From: Pithys albifrons albifrons
Taxonomy: Eukaryota; Chordata; Aves; Passeriformes; Thamnophilidae
Assembly (NCBI RefSeq): GCF_047495875.1
Contig: NC_092470.1
Coordinates: 17,162,001 to 17,226,000 of the forward strand
Direction of reading: 5' to 3'
Length of the DNA stretch: 64,000 nucleotides
Of the stretch, positions 1 through 12,000 are shown in pieces. Each line of letters starts with the position of its first letter. The first letter of the stretch is position 1. The position numbers and the translations under genes were made by a program. The notes under the pieces were generated by a model that made no database searches, was not told the DNA's origin, and saw nothing but the letters and a program-made list of their open reading frames with translations.

Positions 1-1555
1 TCATGGGGAAGCAGTTTTCACAGAGCTGTGTCAATGGGCAGATGAGAAAATGGTGCCTGTAACCCTGACTCAGTTCCCCAGATGTCTGGCTTCTAACTCC
101 TTTTGGGACTGAACCCTAAAAACCAGGAGCTTTGGTCCTGCTTTGAGCTGTGTGTGGGTAATCTCTTTGGTGAGCTTCAGCAGGGTGGCGTGTGCCTGAA
201 TTCTTTGCAGGATGGGTATTGTAAAATACTAAGGGCCATAACCTATGGGATTTCAAACAGAGGCTGATTCTCAAACCTCTCTAAACCAAATACTCTTACA
301 TTATTTTCTTCTTGTGTTTGTCTGCCTTTTTTGGACTCTTTCTTCCTTCATATCTGAAACCCACATAGTATAAAAATATCTCTTTGCTGTTTTCTAGGAA
401 TCTGAGATGGTTTTGCTTGATGAAAAGGCAAAATATAACTCTGAAAAGACTTGTCATCTTGGGAATGGTATTTAAGGCAATGGGAAAGTTTTGCAGATTT
501 CTGTTTTACTTTATGAATTTAGCACAACCCAAACCTAGTTCTACATAATGCATGAAGCTCAAGGTATCTGTCTTCCCTTGCAGACAGCAACACAGTAACA
601 TCAGCAGAAGAAAACCCACACAAGACAAACTCTTTGTTGATGTCTCGCTTCTATTAAAGTGAAATACCGTAACGGAAATCAGCATAGCTCTGGATCTGGC
701 AGTACTTTTTCTTCTTTAACATAGATCATCATGAGGTTTGGACAACAGAAACATTACACAATTGTGACTTTTCCATGTCAGGAACGCACATCAATTCTTT
801 TATATTGCTTTACTTTGAATGCAAAGTTTTGTGAATTATTTCATCTCTTAGGTTTGGGCCTTCATCCAAAAGACTTCAGGTCAAATCTGTCTTTGTTATG
901 GCTTGATTTACTTCATTTTCCATCCACTGGAGAAAGTTTAAACCCCAGGGGCAAAGTACTAAAGTATGAAACTCTGAAACAGAATCTGGTATGAGGAAAA
1001 TGAATGGATGTTCTGCTGTTCTTTGCTCACTGGGACTTTCTGGTGGAGGTAAGAAGCCATAGTTTAATTCAATCTGCATGATAAATCATGTGTGTTTGAT
1101 GAACATGCTACTTTTAATTGTATGTCTTACAGTATTAGTAAGTTATCTTACACAGGTAGTGCCTGCCAAATGGAGATGGTTTCTTGGAAAAAAAACAAAG
1201 GATGAATAAGAAGAAATGAAAACAAACTTTACCTGCTTTCTATTTTTTTTCAGAAACACTAATGTGCTGTATATTTCACAAACATAAAGAAAGCATGGTT
1301 GTATCCACATGGGTTCACAACACCCAGATGGTGAGCTGAGGAGAGCAGTACAATAATACTATAAGTACAGCAAGACAGCCAGAAGACTGAAATGGGGAAT
1401 TTTAGACACGTTAGTGAGCAGGGAAAAGAAGTCCAGTGAATGAGCAGTAGTGATTCACTGATGTAGTAAACACTTCCAATGTCTGTATTCATATGATCCA
1501 ACAGATAGAACTTTGAAATAATACAGATTTGTAGAAAGACCTCACTTTCCAGGCC
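1..1555. other. Non-coding stretch, nothing recognised
   Basis: This is AT-rich sequence without a recognisable gene, repeat family or dense motif cluster. Its open frames are under 90 codons, overlap on opposite strands and have low-complexity composition typical of chance frames. A pyrimidine tract ending in TAG occurs near 385-396 but has no convincing exon after it. I see nothing further to annotate here. Confidence 0.6.
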
Positions 1556-1559
1556 TATT

Positions 1560-2060
1560 CTGGTGTCTTATTTGCTGCTTCTAACACCATCAATAGTTGT
1601 GTCATGATTTCTGCTCAGCAGTAAGAGCCTTAGGCAGTGCCTGCTCAGTGATCTGTGTGCAGTCTCTCTCCACCTCCCAAGATGCCAACAACAGGACGTT
1701 CTCAGCTCCTGTTGTAGCATTTCTTGTTTCATTTGTTCCCTTGTCCACACCTCTGATCACTCGCAAAAGGTCTTCTCTTACCCTGATACTCAATATCTTG
1801 AATTTATTTCCATGCTATGTCTTTCCCCCTGGGCTCTTTTTCAGTAGGACCAGTGTACATTGTGGGCAGACATCAAACTTCTTAAGGAGAGATCGGAACT
1901 GCTCCACAACCTGGTGTCTTTGTAGCAGGAAAGATGTGGTTGTGGTTAGACAAAAATGTGCAGTGGCAGATCGTGGGCAGAGATGAGATAAATGGACCCC
2001 CTGTGTGCCCAACAGAACCTGTGGCTTGCCCTGGAACCCAGATGACTCCTTTCTAGTGAA
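1560..2060. other. Unidentified block, possible decayed retrocopy or old transposon
   Basis: This block is richer in GC than its flanks and is open over long stretches on both strands: about 129 codons on the plus strand (1597-1986), and on the minus strand consecutive frames of about 60-65 codons separated by stops and frame changes. On the minus strand the frames read on from one to the next (about 2012 to 1815, 1793 to 1602, 1750 to 1568), as a decayed coding sequence would. No motif identifies a family. It could be a broken processed pseudogene, an ancient transposon fragment, an lncRNA exon or chance. There is no poly-A tail or target-site duplication that I can see. Confidence 0.25.
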
Positions 2061-3660
2061 AAATTAATAGTTTTCTGAAAGAAAATTTCTTTGTGTAATA
2101 TAATATGTGATGATATGAATAAAACAAGAAAGACCAAGACTTGGACAAAATAAGTCATAGAAATTTACAGGAACTTTTCCTAACTGCTGCAGCGATTTGT
2201 TGAAGAGAAATGTGAGGTTTTGAGCAATCAAACTTTCAACAATACCAAACAAGGATGGAAAGGTGGATATAAGTCAGTAATTAGTAGCAACATTTGCTGT
2301 GTGTGCTCATTTCCTGAGGAAAATCCAGAGTGTTTTTCTTCAGTGTTTGGTTGATGAGCGGAGGAATGAATGAAGCACTTCTCATTGTTTTTTTGTCAGT
2401 TAGGAACAGCACCTTAGTATCCAAGTACCCTCCAGTAGTACATTAAGCATGACTAACATCTGTTCTGTGTTTGTTTTCTCACCTTCTCTCCAAAGGGAAT
2501 GTATATAAAATGAACTGTTCTGGTTTGTTTTGATATATATGTTACACTGCTAAATGTTTATGTCAGAAGACTAAGTCAAAGGAATCCTTTCTGAACTTAG
2601 AGCACTGGCTCTGTATAAAGCTGTCTCTAAGTCTTGAAGACCTGGTTGGTTTTTTTTTTCCCTTGGTCATGAACTCAGAATGGCCAGAGGCAGTTATACT
2701 GGCTATTCATTTGGACTTTTTACAGGGGAAATAGTGGTGAAGAGAAAAACATTTTTCTTATTTAAAAAATACAGTATGATAACTTGATCAAAACCACATT
2801 TTGCTCCACTGACATCATGTCTTTGCATCTTAAATTATATAGGTCACCAGTGACCCCAGTGATCTATTAAAATGTTGTACCTAAGAAAGATATTTGAAAG
2901 CCAAATGCATCAGTGGCAACCAATCTGTCAGTGCAGTGGTGATGTAACTTGGCATTATCCCCTATCAATGAGCTCCTGTAACATATCTGGTATTTGAATC
3001 TTTGGGGAAAGACCAATATGGTCAGCCCACATATCAGCTAGGAACATTTAGAATAAGCAATAAAGAGAGTAACATAAAGATATTTTGCACATGTGATGAA
3101 AAAAGTGGTGCCATTGATCCCTTGGATTGTATAAAAATGGTCATTGTAGAAATGAGATGCTGAATCAGCCTGAAAGAGCTATCACTTACATTAATATTGA
3201 ATTGTTTTAGGATGGCAGTTAGTTTTGAACAGTACTAAAAGGACAGGACAGTTGCATGTTTGTCTTTCAGTAGCAGATATTGCTGCAAAATGATCAGTTA
3301 GTGAGTAGGGTTGTTAGACTTCTTTGACAATTGTATTTATTTGTTCAGTATTTGTGACAGTTTTTCATCAGAGATTGGGTGCAGACAATGTGAGTATGAC
3401 TGCATTTCTGCAATTATCTTTCCTGAATTTATCTAGTAATAAGTAGCTCCCAAACCAGCCATCCTGTTGGCTGTGGTCCCTCACTGTCCTGTTTCCTTAG
3501 TTAACACTTTATAAAAAGGTTTTCAGTGTAACTTGTTCTCAGTATGTGTCTTTTCCTAGGTTGTACAGCAATTTTGTTGTGTCAGATTCTAGCTGACTAC
3601 CCACTTTAAATCATATAATTAATAATGTTTTATACTGTTGGTAACCCTGTGTCTCTGTAA
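2060..3660. other. Non-coding stretch, nothing recognised
   Basis: This is ordinary AT-rich sequence with a short T run near 2650 and no recognisable repeat family, exon or motif cluster. The open frames are short and have chance-like composition. Confidence 0.6.
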
Positions 3661-3668
3661 TTCTACAG

Positions 3669-3734
3669 AACAATCCTTTCAGTATGAAGAATGGAAACCT
3701 ATTGAACAGGAACGCCTCTGTATCCACTCTTCAG
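3669..3734 (+). other. Weak candidate internal exon (66 nt)
   Basis: A pyrimidine-rich stretch ending in CTACAG precedes this segment, and CAG followed by GTTAGG, a fair 5' splice site, closes it. The 66-nt segment is a multiple of three. Frame 0 is open for all 22 codons and begins Asn-Asn-Pro-Phe-Ser; the second frame is also open through it. I recognise no protein. Short splice-bounded segments like this arise by chance every few kilobases, so this is a weak call that matters only because a second candidate (5343-5523) lies 1.6 kb downstream on the same strand. It could equally be an lncRNA exon or a decoy. Confidence 0.12.
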
Positions 3735-4149
3735 GTTAGGAAAGCAATAAATGCTAACCAGCACAGCCACATGTCAACCTGTGCAGAAATGTCCTTCCAG
3801 CCTCTATATATTTGGACAGATCTGTCACTTCTCACCTATGAACTATGGATTGGCAGCATCTCAGTTGTAAAGCTCACACTGGGAAGTCAGCATTTGAGAA
3901 AGTGCATGTCTTCTGCGTGTAACGGTAAAAAATTTGCAACTCTAACATTTATGCTTGATAAAAGATAATCTCTTCCAACATTGCATAGTAGGAGGAATGC
4001 AAATCCTCTCTGGAGTCATATGGCTACAAGGAGAAGAGTTTCCCCACGACTCGGAGAGAAGTCTGCCATATCAATGTCTGCCTAGCAACTGAAAGGTGAC
4101 ACGTGGAGCCTCCTTTTCAACTCATTTCCTCTTGATGAGAGGAAGGGAT
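3735..4149. other. Non-coding stretch
   Basis: No repeat or gene is recognised. The open frame from 3684 runs on to about 3968 through this segment but has no supporting features. A few CpGs near 4045-4100 may mark the left edge of the conserved-looking block that follows. Confidence 0.5.
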
Positions 4150-4370
4150 CCTCCTGCGAGTTATTACCTGAAATAATACCATATGGTAAAATGTAAACAA
4201 CATCTGCATATTCATGTAATAATTTCATCTGTTTAATTAGTTCCAGCAAAGCAGTTTACCCTCTGAGGCCCTTGCTGTCAGCTCCACGCTCATACATCCA
4301 TGCCCTGCTGTCGAGCCTGACAGCCGTCTATTGTTCATTCACTGCTTCCACCTCGCCACTTAATGTAAGT
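4150..4370. promoter_or_regulatory. Candidate conserved regulatory element (POU/FOX/homeodomain motifs)
   Basis: Within about 65 bp this block holds a perfect 12-bp palindrome TACCATATGGTA with a central E-box (4177-4188), a forkhead site TGTAAACA (4192-4199), a POU-like TGCATATTCAT (4205-4215) and a homeodomain site TTAATTAG (4233-4240). A more GC-rich half (about 4255-4360) follows, retaining CpGs and a SOX-like ATTGTTC. Stacked sites for developmental factors with retained CpG are typical of vertebrate CNEs. The motifs are seen directly; conservation and enhancer activity are inferred. Confidence 0.35.
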
Positions 4371-5020
4371 GAATCTTCTGAGGGGTGGAAAGCCTGTCCC
4401 CATTGATCCAGATGTAAGGGCTGGGGAGGAGAGAGTAAATATCTGTCAGACTAGAATATGGATACTAAGAGCAAACTTGACAGATCAGGTGGCTTTGTGG
4501 TTTTTTGGGGAGGGGAGTAGGGGCAGATTGGCTCTTGGTTTAAGTGCTGGTTAGGACTGCAGGTTAGACTTTATGTGGTTGTCCAGCCTTTTCTCTCAGG
4601 ACAAGATGATGAGCTTCCAAATCAGGTGAATTCAGCAGTGGAACAGCAGCCCAACCTTTACAGTCAGTTGTGTTTCAGTGCCAAAGTAATGACAGCATGC
4701 CTACTGGTGCAGCAAAACACAGGGCCCTAGAGGGCTGTATGGATTGGCCAAACGGGTTTTCGGAAATGCATGTCAATAAACGCTGCTCAGGACAAAGTGA
4801 GAATGTAAAAGCCTGAGTCTAACTGGAAAGGCCCCTGGAATATATTTCTAGAGTCTCCTGGCTCATGTGAATAAATTACACTGTGGATCACATGTAACAA
4901 TAAGCTGTTCAACTCACCTTCAAAAGGAAACATTTACATTATGGGAATATAAACACTTTATGGTAATATTACACCTAAGTAGAGGAAAGAACTGCAGTTC
5001 AATGTGGTAAAGTCAATATC
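4371..5020. other. Non-coding stretch
   Basis: This is ordinary non-coding sequence with a short G-rich tract near 4505-4525. No repeat family, exon or motif cluster is recognised. Confidence 0.55.
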
Positions 5021-5026
5021 ATAATA

Positions 5027-5150
5027 AGGTAATAATAATAATACTTACTACCTATATGGCCTTTTACAGATTTGAGCAAACATTAACTGATTAGTCCTCA
5101 GAACACCCCAAGGGAAATAGATAAGTAAGAATTATTGCCTTGTTGTAAAA
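5027..5150 (+). repeat. MIR-like SINE remnant
   Basis: A run of ATA triplets is followed by a segment whose order of words matches the 3' half of the amniote MIR SINE: an ATTAACT-GATTAGTCCTCA core, an AACACCCCAAGGGAAATAGATAAG stretch in place of MIR's AACAACCCTATGAGGTAGGT, then an ATTATTGCC segment and the start of the fraction that ends in an oligo-A/T tract. Divergence is high, as expected for an element more than 100 million years old. The assignment rests on remembered consensus structure, not an alignment. Confidence 0.45.
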
Positions 5151-5342
5151 ATAATCTGTATCTTATCACACACCCATCACCATGGTATCTACACAAACAA
5201 CCAGTCTGGCAGACAGGATTCTTTACATTGCCTTGTGATACACTGAGGTGAGACTGCAAGGTGTAAGTTCAGCTACAGAGATGTATCTTGTGCTTTGTTT
5301 TAATGATGATCATCTCTATATTAATAACATTATTCTTTTCAG

Positions 5343-5523
5343 ATTCGTGTCCAGTGGTCAGGAAGAACAGATGTCCCACAGCATTCGGGATCTTTCCTCA
5401 TGGAAGTGGCCAGCCCTACCGTCCCTGAACGGCCTGTCTGCATGTCAGGGAAGGGAGTTGTGCCTGAAATATTCAGAGTCCAGATACTACAATGCAGAGA
5501 AAAATTGCAGTGCACCTGGATAG
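5343..5523 (+). other. Weak candidate exon (181 nt)
   Basis: The acceptor is a good pyrimidine tract, TTATTCTTTTCAG, at 5330-5342, and the donor is AG followed by GTACAA at 5524. GC content is higher than in the flanks and several CpGs are kept. Two frames are open across the segment. One starts Ile-Arg-Val-Gln-Trp at the acceptor and continues open to 5642. The other ends in TAG exactly at the donor. Neither matches a protein I know. The frame that joins with frame 0 of the 3669-3734 candidate is open. This could be an exon of an unannotated transcript or lncRNA, or chance. Confidence 0.2.
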
Positions 5524-7435
5524 GTACAACACACTGGAAGTTTGTCCTCCTTGTCCTGTGTTCACAGGAGGTTCTTCACGTGCATCTTGGATCTTTGGAT
5601 CCTTTTTATAGTGCAGTGAACACTTTCAGGCATAAGTTATAGGGGTTAAGAGATACTAACGTGTTCATCTATATATTAAAAAGGAGTGCTACTTCTTACC
5701 TGAAAGAGGTGATAATAGGTCTTTCCTGCTTACAAAAGGAAAACTGGGAAGACCAGAAGCCATCTACATGCTGCTAACTTGAGTACTTCAGGTTTCTTTC
5801 TTAGCAGCTCAGAACAGTGTTATAATGATTCTTTTAATGCTCTTAATCTGAACCATAAAATAACAGTTCATGATGGGCAGAAAAACAAGGCATCTAAAGG
5901 TGAATTATGTTGCCAAAGTCCCCCTGGCAAGATAATGGCAGAAAAGGGTCATAAAACATCCCGCTCGCAGAATTATCCATCAGGATTATTCTAACTTTTG
6001 GACAATATTACATTTGTTGTGGGCACACAGTGTCCTCCTTCAATGAAATTGAACTTCCCCCTTAAGACTATTTCATGCAGTCACAGCAATAAAATTAAAT
6101 AACCTTCAGATCACAGAACTTAGAACAGATTACCTTTATGAGTAACTGTTCTAATTGTTAGCTTCCACACATTTTTAGAACATTTTCATACACACTGTGG
6201 TATAAGAATGAGTTGCTGGAAGCTCTTAGAAAAACTAATTTGTCATAAATTAAAATAATAGTAATTTAATAACAACAGTAAAATGACACTGAATTAATAA
6301 TGAACTTTGCAAAATAATATTGAGTACAACAAATAATTAATAATGTGTTCATGGCAGGTTCATCAGTCTAATAATAAGCATTTCTTTTTCCCTGGAAAAA
6401 AAGGATGTTTCTTACCCATGAAATAGGTATGTTGTGCTTCCCCATCAATATGAATCCATATCTCTATGGAAAAACGTTCAGGTTTGAGACATTCTCCTTG
6501 TCTTGGTGTTCATTTTAAAATGTTGTGTGCTGAAACAGACAGGAATTGTGCTATGGTAAGTGGATTTAATATCAATTTAATTTAGGCAAAGTTAACTAGC
6601 ATGAGACTATTCACACTGTTTTAAGTGCCAGTAGTCATTAGTTAATAAAAAATAATTTTATGTAATAAGAAACAAAGTAATCTGAGTTTTATTTTTATAC
6701 TTACAGAGTTCTAATATCCTATGTGACATTATATAAATCAATCATTATGGGCTTCTTTTTCTCTGACCATAATGTTTTTCTTTCTCATTATCCCACTGAA
6801 GTTATAACTATTCTAGGCAAGTCTATGAAGAAGTAGAGCCCTGTACTGAATTAGAAATGGTGATCTATAAGTAATGTATTTATTGCTGTAAAGTACTAGG
6901 TAGTCCAGTCATTTATGTGTATTACCTCTGCTGTTATGAGTTCAATTGCAATGACACTCTAACATTATCCTACCTACCTCAAAAATAGTTGTATTACTTC
7001 AGTACTAACCTAAAAAATCTCTCAAGCCAGTCAAAATTATAGCACAGGTAGTTGTATATCCTTGCACATTTCAGTAAAACTATGTTTCATTATTATTCTG
7101 AAAAGAAACCCTAAAACTAATGGATTCTATCCTGCTTTCTGCTCTTTTAAGTGCAATAAAGTTGTTCTTTGCCTTTTTTTTCTCAATTAGATAACTTACA
7201 TGAACCAATTTCAGGCAGGCCTTGAAATTCGTCCTAAATTATATGAAAGAAAAGTCCATTATTTCTTAAGTCTACAATTGTTATGGTCTTTTTATGCACA
7301 GATCCAAAATAGTTTCTAATGGACATTTTAGAGTAGGAAAGATAAAGGTGTTTTAGTGAGGTAACACTGCTGACCACACCAGGGTTAATTCATCAAAATA
7401 ATTTTAAATGCAGTTGCTTCAATAGTGTAACTTCA
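5524..7435. other. AT-rich non-coding stretch with a TAAT-rich core near 6235-6385
   Basis: No gene or recognisable repeat is seen. The segment at about 6235-6385 is very AT-rich and packed with TAAT and ATTA cores, as in AT-rich homeodomain-bound CNEs, but low complexity explains it equally well. A T run lies near 7170-7182. The remainder is plain sequence. Confidence 0.5.
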
Positions 7436-7439
7436 CAGA

Positions 7440-7825
7440 TTTCGTCCAGCCGGAAGTTTTTTCAACAGGTTCATTACAAAACTAAGTGCATCCAGAATGC
7501 ATTTGGTATTTCTATTTTTAATAAGGAAGTTATGCTATCTGGGTTATGTTCCCAAAAGAGAAGCCTTAACGACCTTTATTCTATATTTCTTTTCATAGAT
7601 TATTGCGATAAGGAAACCCTCGTGTCGCGACCCACTGGCGTCTGGCTAATCCGATGGTATTCGTCGCTGCATTGTCCGTGATCAATAACTAATTATCAAA
7701 GTGGCATTTCTTTTCAAGAGCTCCTTGTTAAAAAATGGCTTTTGGCTGAGAGTGGAGGAAAAAGGTCGCCACTTTGACATCGTTGCGAGTCTTTCAAAAT
7801 CCAGTGGGCCGTCCGATTGAATTAC
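7440..7825. promoter_or_regulatory. CpG-retaining conserved-looking element
   Basis: About 17 CpG dinucleotides lie in roughly 380 bp, nine of them in 7605-7680, while the kilobases on either side have almost none. The core contains TCGCGA (7625-7630), an OTX/PITX-type TAATCC (7647-7652) and a homeodomain TAATTA (7690-7695). GC content is only about 40-55%, so it is not a classical CpG-island promoter, and no TATA box, first exon or poly-A signal is associated. Retained CpGs in a depleted region suggest either constraint on every base, as in an ultraconserved element, or germline hypomethylation, as in an orphan CpG islet. The composition is seen directly; the function is inferred. Confidence 0.45.
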
Positions 7826-8744
7826 TGTCCCAAACTAATTGATATAAATTTGAACAGAAGAATGCTTGTTACTACAGAATGTCATAATGATATCCTTGGC
7901 AAGAGCATGTCAGTGGGAAAAAAGGAAAAAAGACCAGCACTAGTCACAAAGCATCTAGACAAGTTGCAGCACAAGACTATTAACAAAATTAACAGGAACA
8001 AAATTGTACACCAGTTCCATCTTCCCTGCCAGTCTGATCAGACATTCAAGAAAGAAAAGCATTAACATTTCCTTTTGAACCTCATCCTTCATTTGAAAAC
8101 AGGCTTTAAAAATATCTACCGGAAACAATAATTGCAATGTACAAAGGACTGAAACTTGATGATCAGTTGCAGAAGTCTCATTGACTCTACGGGGATCATG
8201 AGTGAGTATCCATTGGAATTCAGCTTTAGTCATAAGGCAGAATTTGGCAGATAGTTTCCTTAGGAAAAGCTTCTAAGTAGCCTTAAAACTGTGCCTTTGA
8301 AATATGGTAGCCTCCTCTAAGGAAAGTTGGATGTATAAGCCACATGTCTTTGAACTGGGAAAAACCCTCACCAAACACTTAGGATACAGTAAGAGAAATC
8401 ATAAAAATATGGTAAGAATTGGAAAAAGATCTTGCACTATTCATGCCTGAAATTTGATATGTTGTCTTGCATGTCATTTGGAGATTGTCTGCTCATTGGG
8501 AAGCTTGGAAACCTGAATTTTTATTACAAGGCAAATGGGCTTGTGAAGGTTCTGTCTTTTGGGTTTTCGGGGGTTATTTATTTATTTATTTATTAAAGAT
8601 CTGACCATCTTCTGCTCCATGTCCTACATTCAGTTCCTGAGCTGAGAATTGCTGGGGAGTACACAAAAGTTTACCCTGTAAAGGGTATAGTATGCTCTGG
8701 AGGAGGGGTATTGTAGAAGCTTTTTGGGGGGCATAGCTGGGGTT
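7826..8744. other. Non-coding stretch with a TTTA microsatellite
   Basis: The only repeat is a (TTTA)n tract at 8574-8596. Open frames of about 82 and 92 codons overlap on opposite strands near 7817-8233 and are not supported by any motif. The left part may still belong to the conserved-looking element ending near 7825. Confidence 0.5.
8574..8596. repeat. (TTTA)n microsatellite
   Basis: About five and a half perfect TTTA units follow a short G run. The tract is short and probably polymorphic. Confidence 0.8.
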
Positions 8745-9045
8745 AACTCATGGCACAAAATAATAAGATTAATCTATTAGTTATTCGATTATAAATGTTG
8801 TCAAGTAGTTGGCCAAAATGTGCCATTTTAGCCACATGAAGAGCAAGTCCTATGACTGCAGAAGAAGAGAGGAGAGAAAGACATTTGTGCCTAATTGGAA
8901 ATGGGGGTTTATGTGCTTTTTAATCCCTAATCTTGAAAGGCTCCAGCTGGGGTCTAATAATGAATATCTCTCCTGCAAACTTACTGTTCTAAATTTCCTA
9001 ATGATAAAGCAAAGGTGACTAATTAATTGTCGCAGGGACTTTCAA
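8745..9045. promoter_or_regulatory. Candidate conserved regulatory element, TAAT-rich
   Basis: Homeodomain-type cores occur throughout this block: ATTAATC near its left end, CTAATTGG near 8890, a TAATCC (8921-8926) followed directly by CTAATC, and TAATTAATT at 9020-9028. They are embedded in moderately complex sequence rather than simple AT repeat. The 69-codon open frame at 8809-9018 is likely incidental. The texture is that of a vertebrate CNE; conservation was not tested. Confidence 0.3.
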
Positions 9046-12000
9046 CTTTGCAGTAGATTTGGAGATTCCATTCAGACTGTATCAATCAGTAAACTGAAGT
9101 TTTTAGTGTCTGATCACTTGTCTGCAGTAGGAGTAGTGTGAAACAAATAGTCTCTGTGCAAGCCTTATGGACAAACCCCAGTGCAACCTCTGTGCAATAT
9201 TTTTGGCACAGCTTCAGCATAGGGACTCAGGAACAAATTAATTGGAGGACCAAACAAATTTTACTGGTGGCAGTCTCCTGGTTTGGAGTGGGTTGTGGCA
9301 GGTAACCATTTTGAAAACAGGTCAGTGATGTGTAAGTTAGATTTCATAGAAGTCTGACAGATTGTTGCTTGGGATGGATTTGTTGTTTGGATATTATGGC
9401 AATCAAGCCACATTTTCCTGGTGTGTCAGGCCATAGAATGAAGTGGAAAACCACAGGGGTCTGAAAATTTAGCTTCACATGGCTCTGGATACAAAGGGGG
9501 AAATCTACTTTTGTGAACAAAGGATCTAAGGTAGTGAAGTTCACCACATTCAGTTCCTACTCTGCCTTCCATATATCACTTTATGACTGTCCTCTTATGC
9601 TGGGGGCAGGAAATGCCTTGTGATGGCAAATAGCTGAGCCATCTCTGACAGACTTACATCATCACAGAGTCACTAGGGAACCGTCTTCTTGTCCTCCATG
9701 GCTGCTTTAAAGACACTTTGTGAGGCTTTCTTCTTTAGCAGACCAGAGAATTCAGTCTGAAAGCCTGTCGGGCGGGTCAACCAATGTCTAGGTCAACCAG
9801 TCTTGCCCCTTAATTATTCCCTCTGGCATTACATTCACAGGGCAATGTAAGTAGAGGCTAAACATAGGCCCTCTATATATAGGCTCTATATATACTTGGA
9901 ATATATGAAACCACTTCTATACTGTTATTATTGGAATGTATGTTTGCATCATTGCATAATCTGGAGGAGGAGTTGTAATGTGTGTGATAGAACTGTAAAA
10001 AGATTCCTACTAATTTGTGAACTAGTTTCAGGTCCAACTGAAATTGTAACACTATCAGGGCTGTTATGCCATTAAGCATTTTAAAATTTATATCAACTCT
10101 GAAAGGTAAAACTAATTGTTCTGAAAGAACAAAAATATGACTGATTTGATGCTGAATGTCTTCTTTACAAAAATCAGTGTAATACAAAAATCAATGTAGT
10201 CCCTACCAGTAAGACTTAAAATTTGTTAGTTGATCTAAATGAGAAATCATCATTCATTGGGGTATTTTTAATATGGTTATACTAAGTTCAGCATATAGCC
10301 CAAAGTTAGTATTTTAGAGAAAAGATAAACCTTCAATGCTAATTTGTCAAATACAATGAGAATGGGTTAGTTATATGGTTTTATAGAGATTACATTGTAT
10401 TATTGCAGCTAAATGTAAGTGTGGGTTCACGCATCTAGGAACAAGAATGTAAATTACATTAATAAGCTTAGAGAGAGGAGAACTAGGAGAAAAGACCAAT
10501 ACTCATGGTAGTCATAACTGAACAGAAGAATTAGTATAGGATGGTGAGAATCTTGGATGTACAAAAAAGGGGACACTGAAAAAGAGTAAGGTCACTTAAA
10601 AACCAAAACACAACAAAATTATTTAAGGAGATCTGAGAAGACAGACAGAAATTATTTGATATCTTGAAAATACTTTTCCTGTTGAGAAACTTGTAGAGTT
10701 TACTTAATTTGCTGGATGGAAGCCTAGAAGCTTCTTCACTCCTGGTCTGAAAGACATATCTAAGAGCTATCAGTAAGGTTAAACTGTAGCTTAAAGCCCA
10801 AGATGATTAGACCTATTAGAAGTTAAAACAGAAAAATTAAAATTTCAAATAAGGCAATATTTTCAAATTTTCATTACTTACTGCAACACTATTAAGAGAA
10901 ATGTGGCAATATATTCATGAACTGTTTGAAATTTCCTTTATCCTTATTTCCATTCTTTCTTACTAGGATTGCTGGTGATGTCTTAGGCAGATGAGTGACA
11001 TTCTTTATTAATTTTGTAACCTCTTCTATAAAAGTAAATACTTGCCTGAATTTTAATTACCTAGTAAAAAATGTAATTTTGAATCCAGCTAATTGTCCCA
11101 AAGTAGTTAATATATAAATATCTCTGAATATTTCACACTTGCTGCTTCTATTTAACACTCACTTCCTGTATTTCTCTTTTTGCTGTTTCGAGCACAGAAC
11201 CAGAGCAAGGGGCCATATGTAGCTAGATCAAAGCAAGAGCCTGTCCAGAAAGTAGTTGTGACTCATGAATCATAACTAATCCCTTGATTGCCCTCAGATG
11301 GTACATTTTATTTCCTTTCTTGTATCTGGCCAGCTGTTGCTCCTACTGCTGATCCTGCTGGTGTTTTACTTGCTTTTATTGGCACTGCTGATATCTTTTG
11401 GTAGCCGTGTCAGAACTGAAACAGGGATCCAGGAGAGTAGTTGTGCTCCACCCAGAGCATTCATGGCTGAGTAGCTGCAGTGGAATTGGCAGGAACGTTT
11501 CCTTTCTTCCTCTCCACAACTCTTAAATAGGCCTTGAAGTTTTATTGTGGCAGTTATCACTTTAATATCTGAACAGCTCCCAGGTTAACTGAGTGATGAG
11601 AGGGAATCTTACGGATGCTGGATGTTGGCTCCTTCATAGGAATCTCTGCTGGTAAAGGTAAAGAGATAGAGCTCAGCAGCCTTAGTCTCAGCAGATTATG
11701 ATAGGAAAAACTTCTCAGTACTTCCAAATTCATGTTAACTGGCTTTAAAATTGTATAGAAACAATAAATGTCTCTGTACATGTATATTACTTATTTACAG
11801 CTGTAACTTTCCTGTCTTTTCCAGTCCATAGTTGTAGTATCATGAGTAGTTAAGCTGGCTTAAATTTATTAGTTTCCACTTTAATACAGTGTTTGAAAGG
11901 ATAATTAAAAAGAAAAAAAACAGGCCCAGCAAAATAGTTTAAAATAGTTATGCATGCAAACAGACACCCAACTATAGCTGCCTACATCTGAATATCTGTG

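Noticed and set aside
9775..9799. Direct repeat GGTCAACCA as a nuclear-receptor response element
   Set aside because: A 16-bp repeat spacing does not fit known DR1-DR5 arrangements, and only one copy contains AGGTCA.
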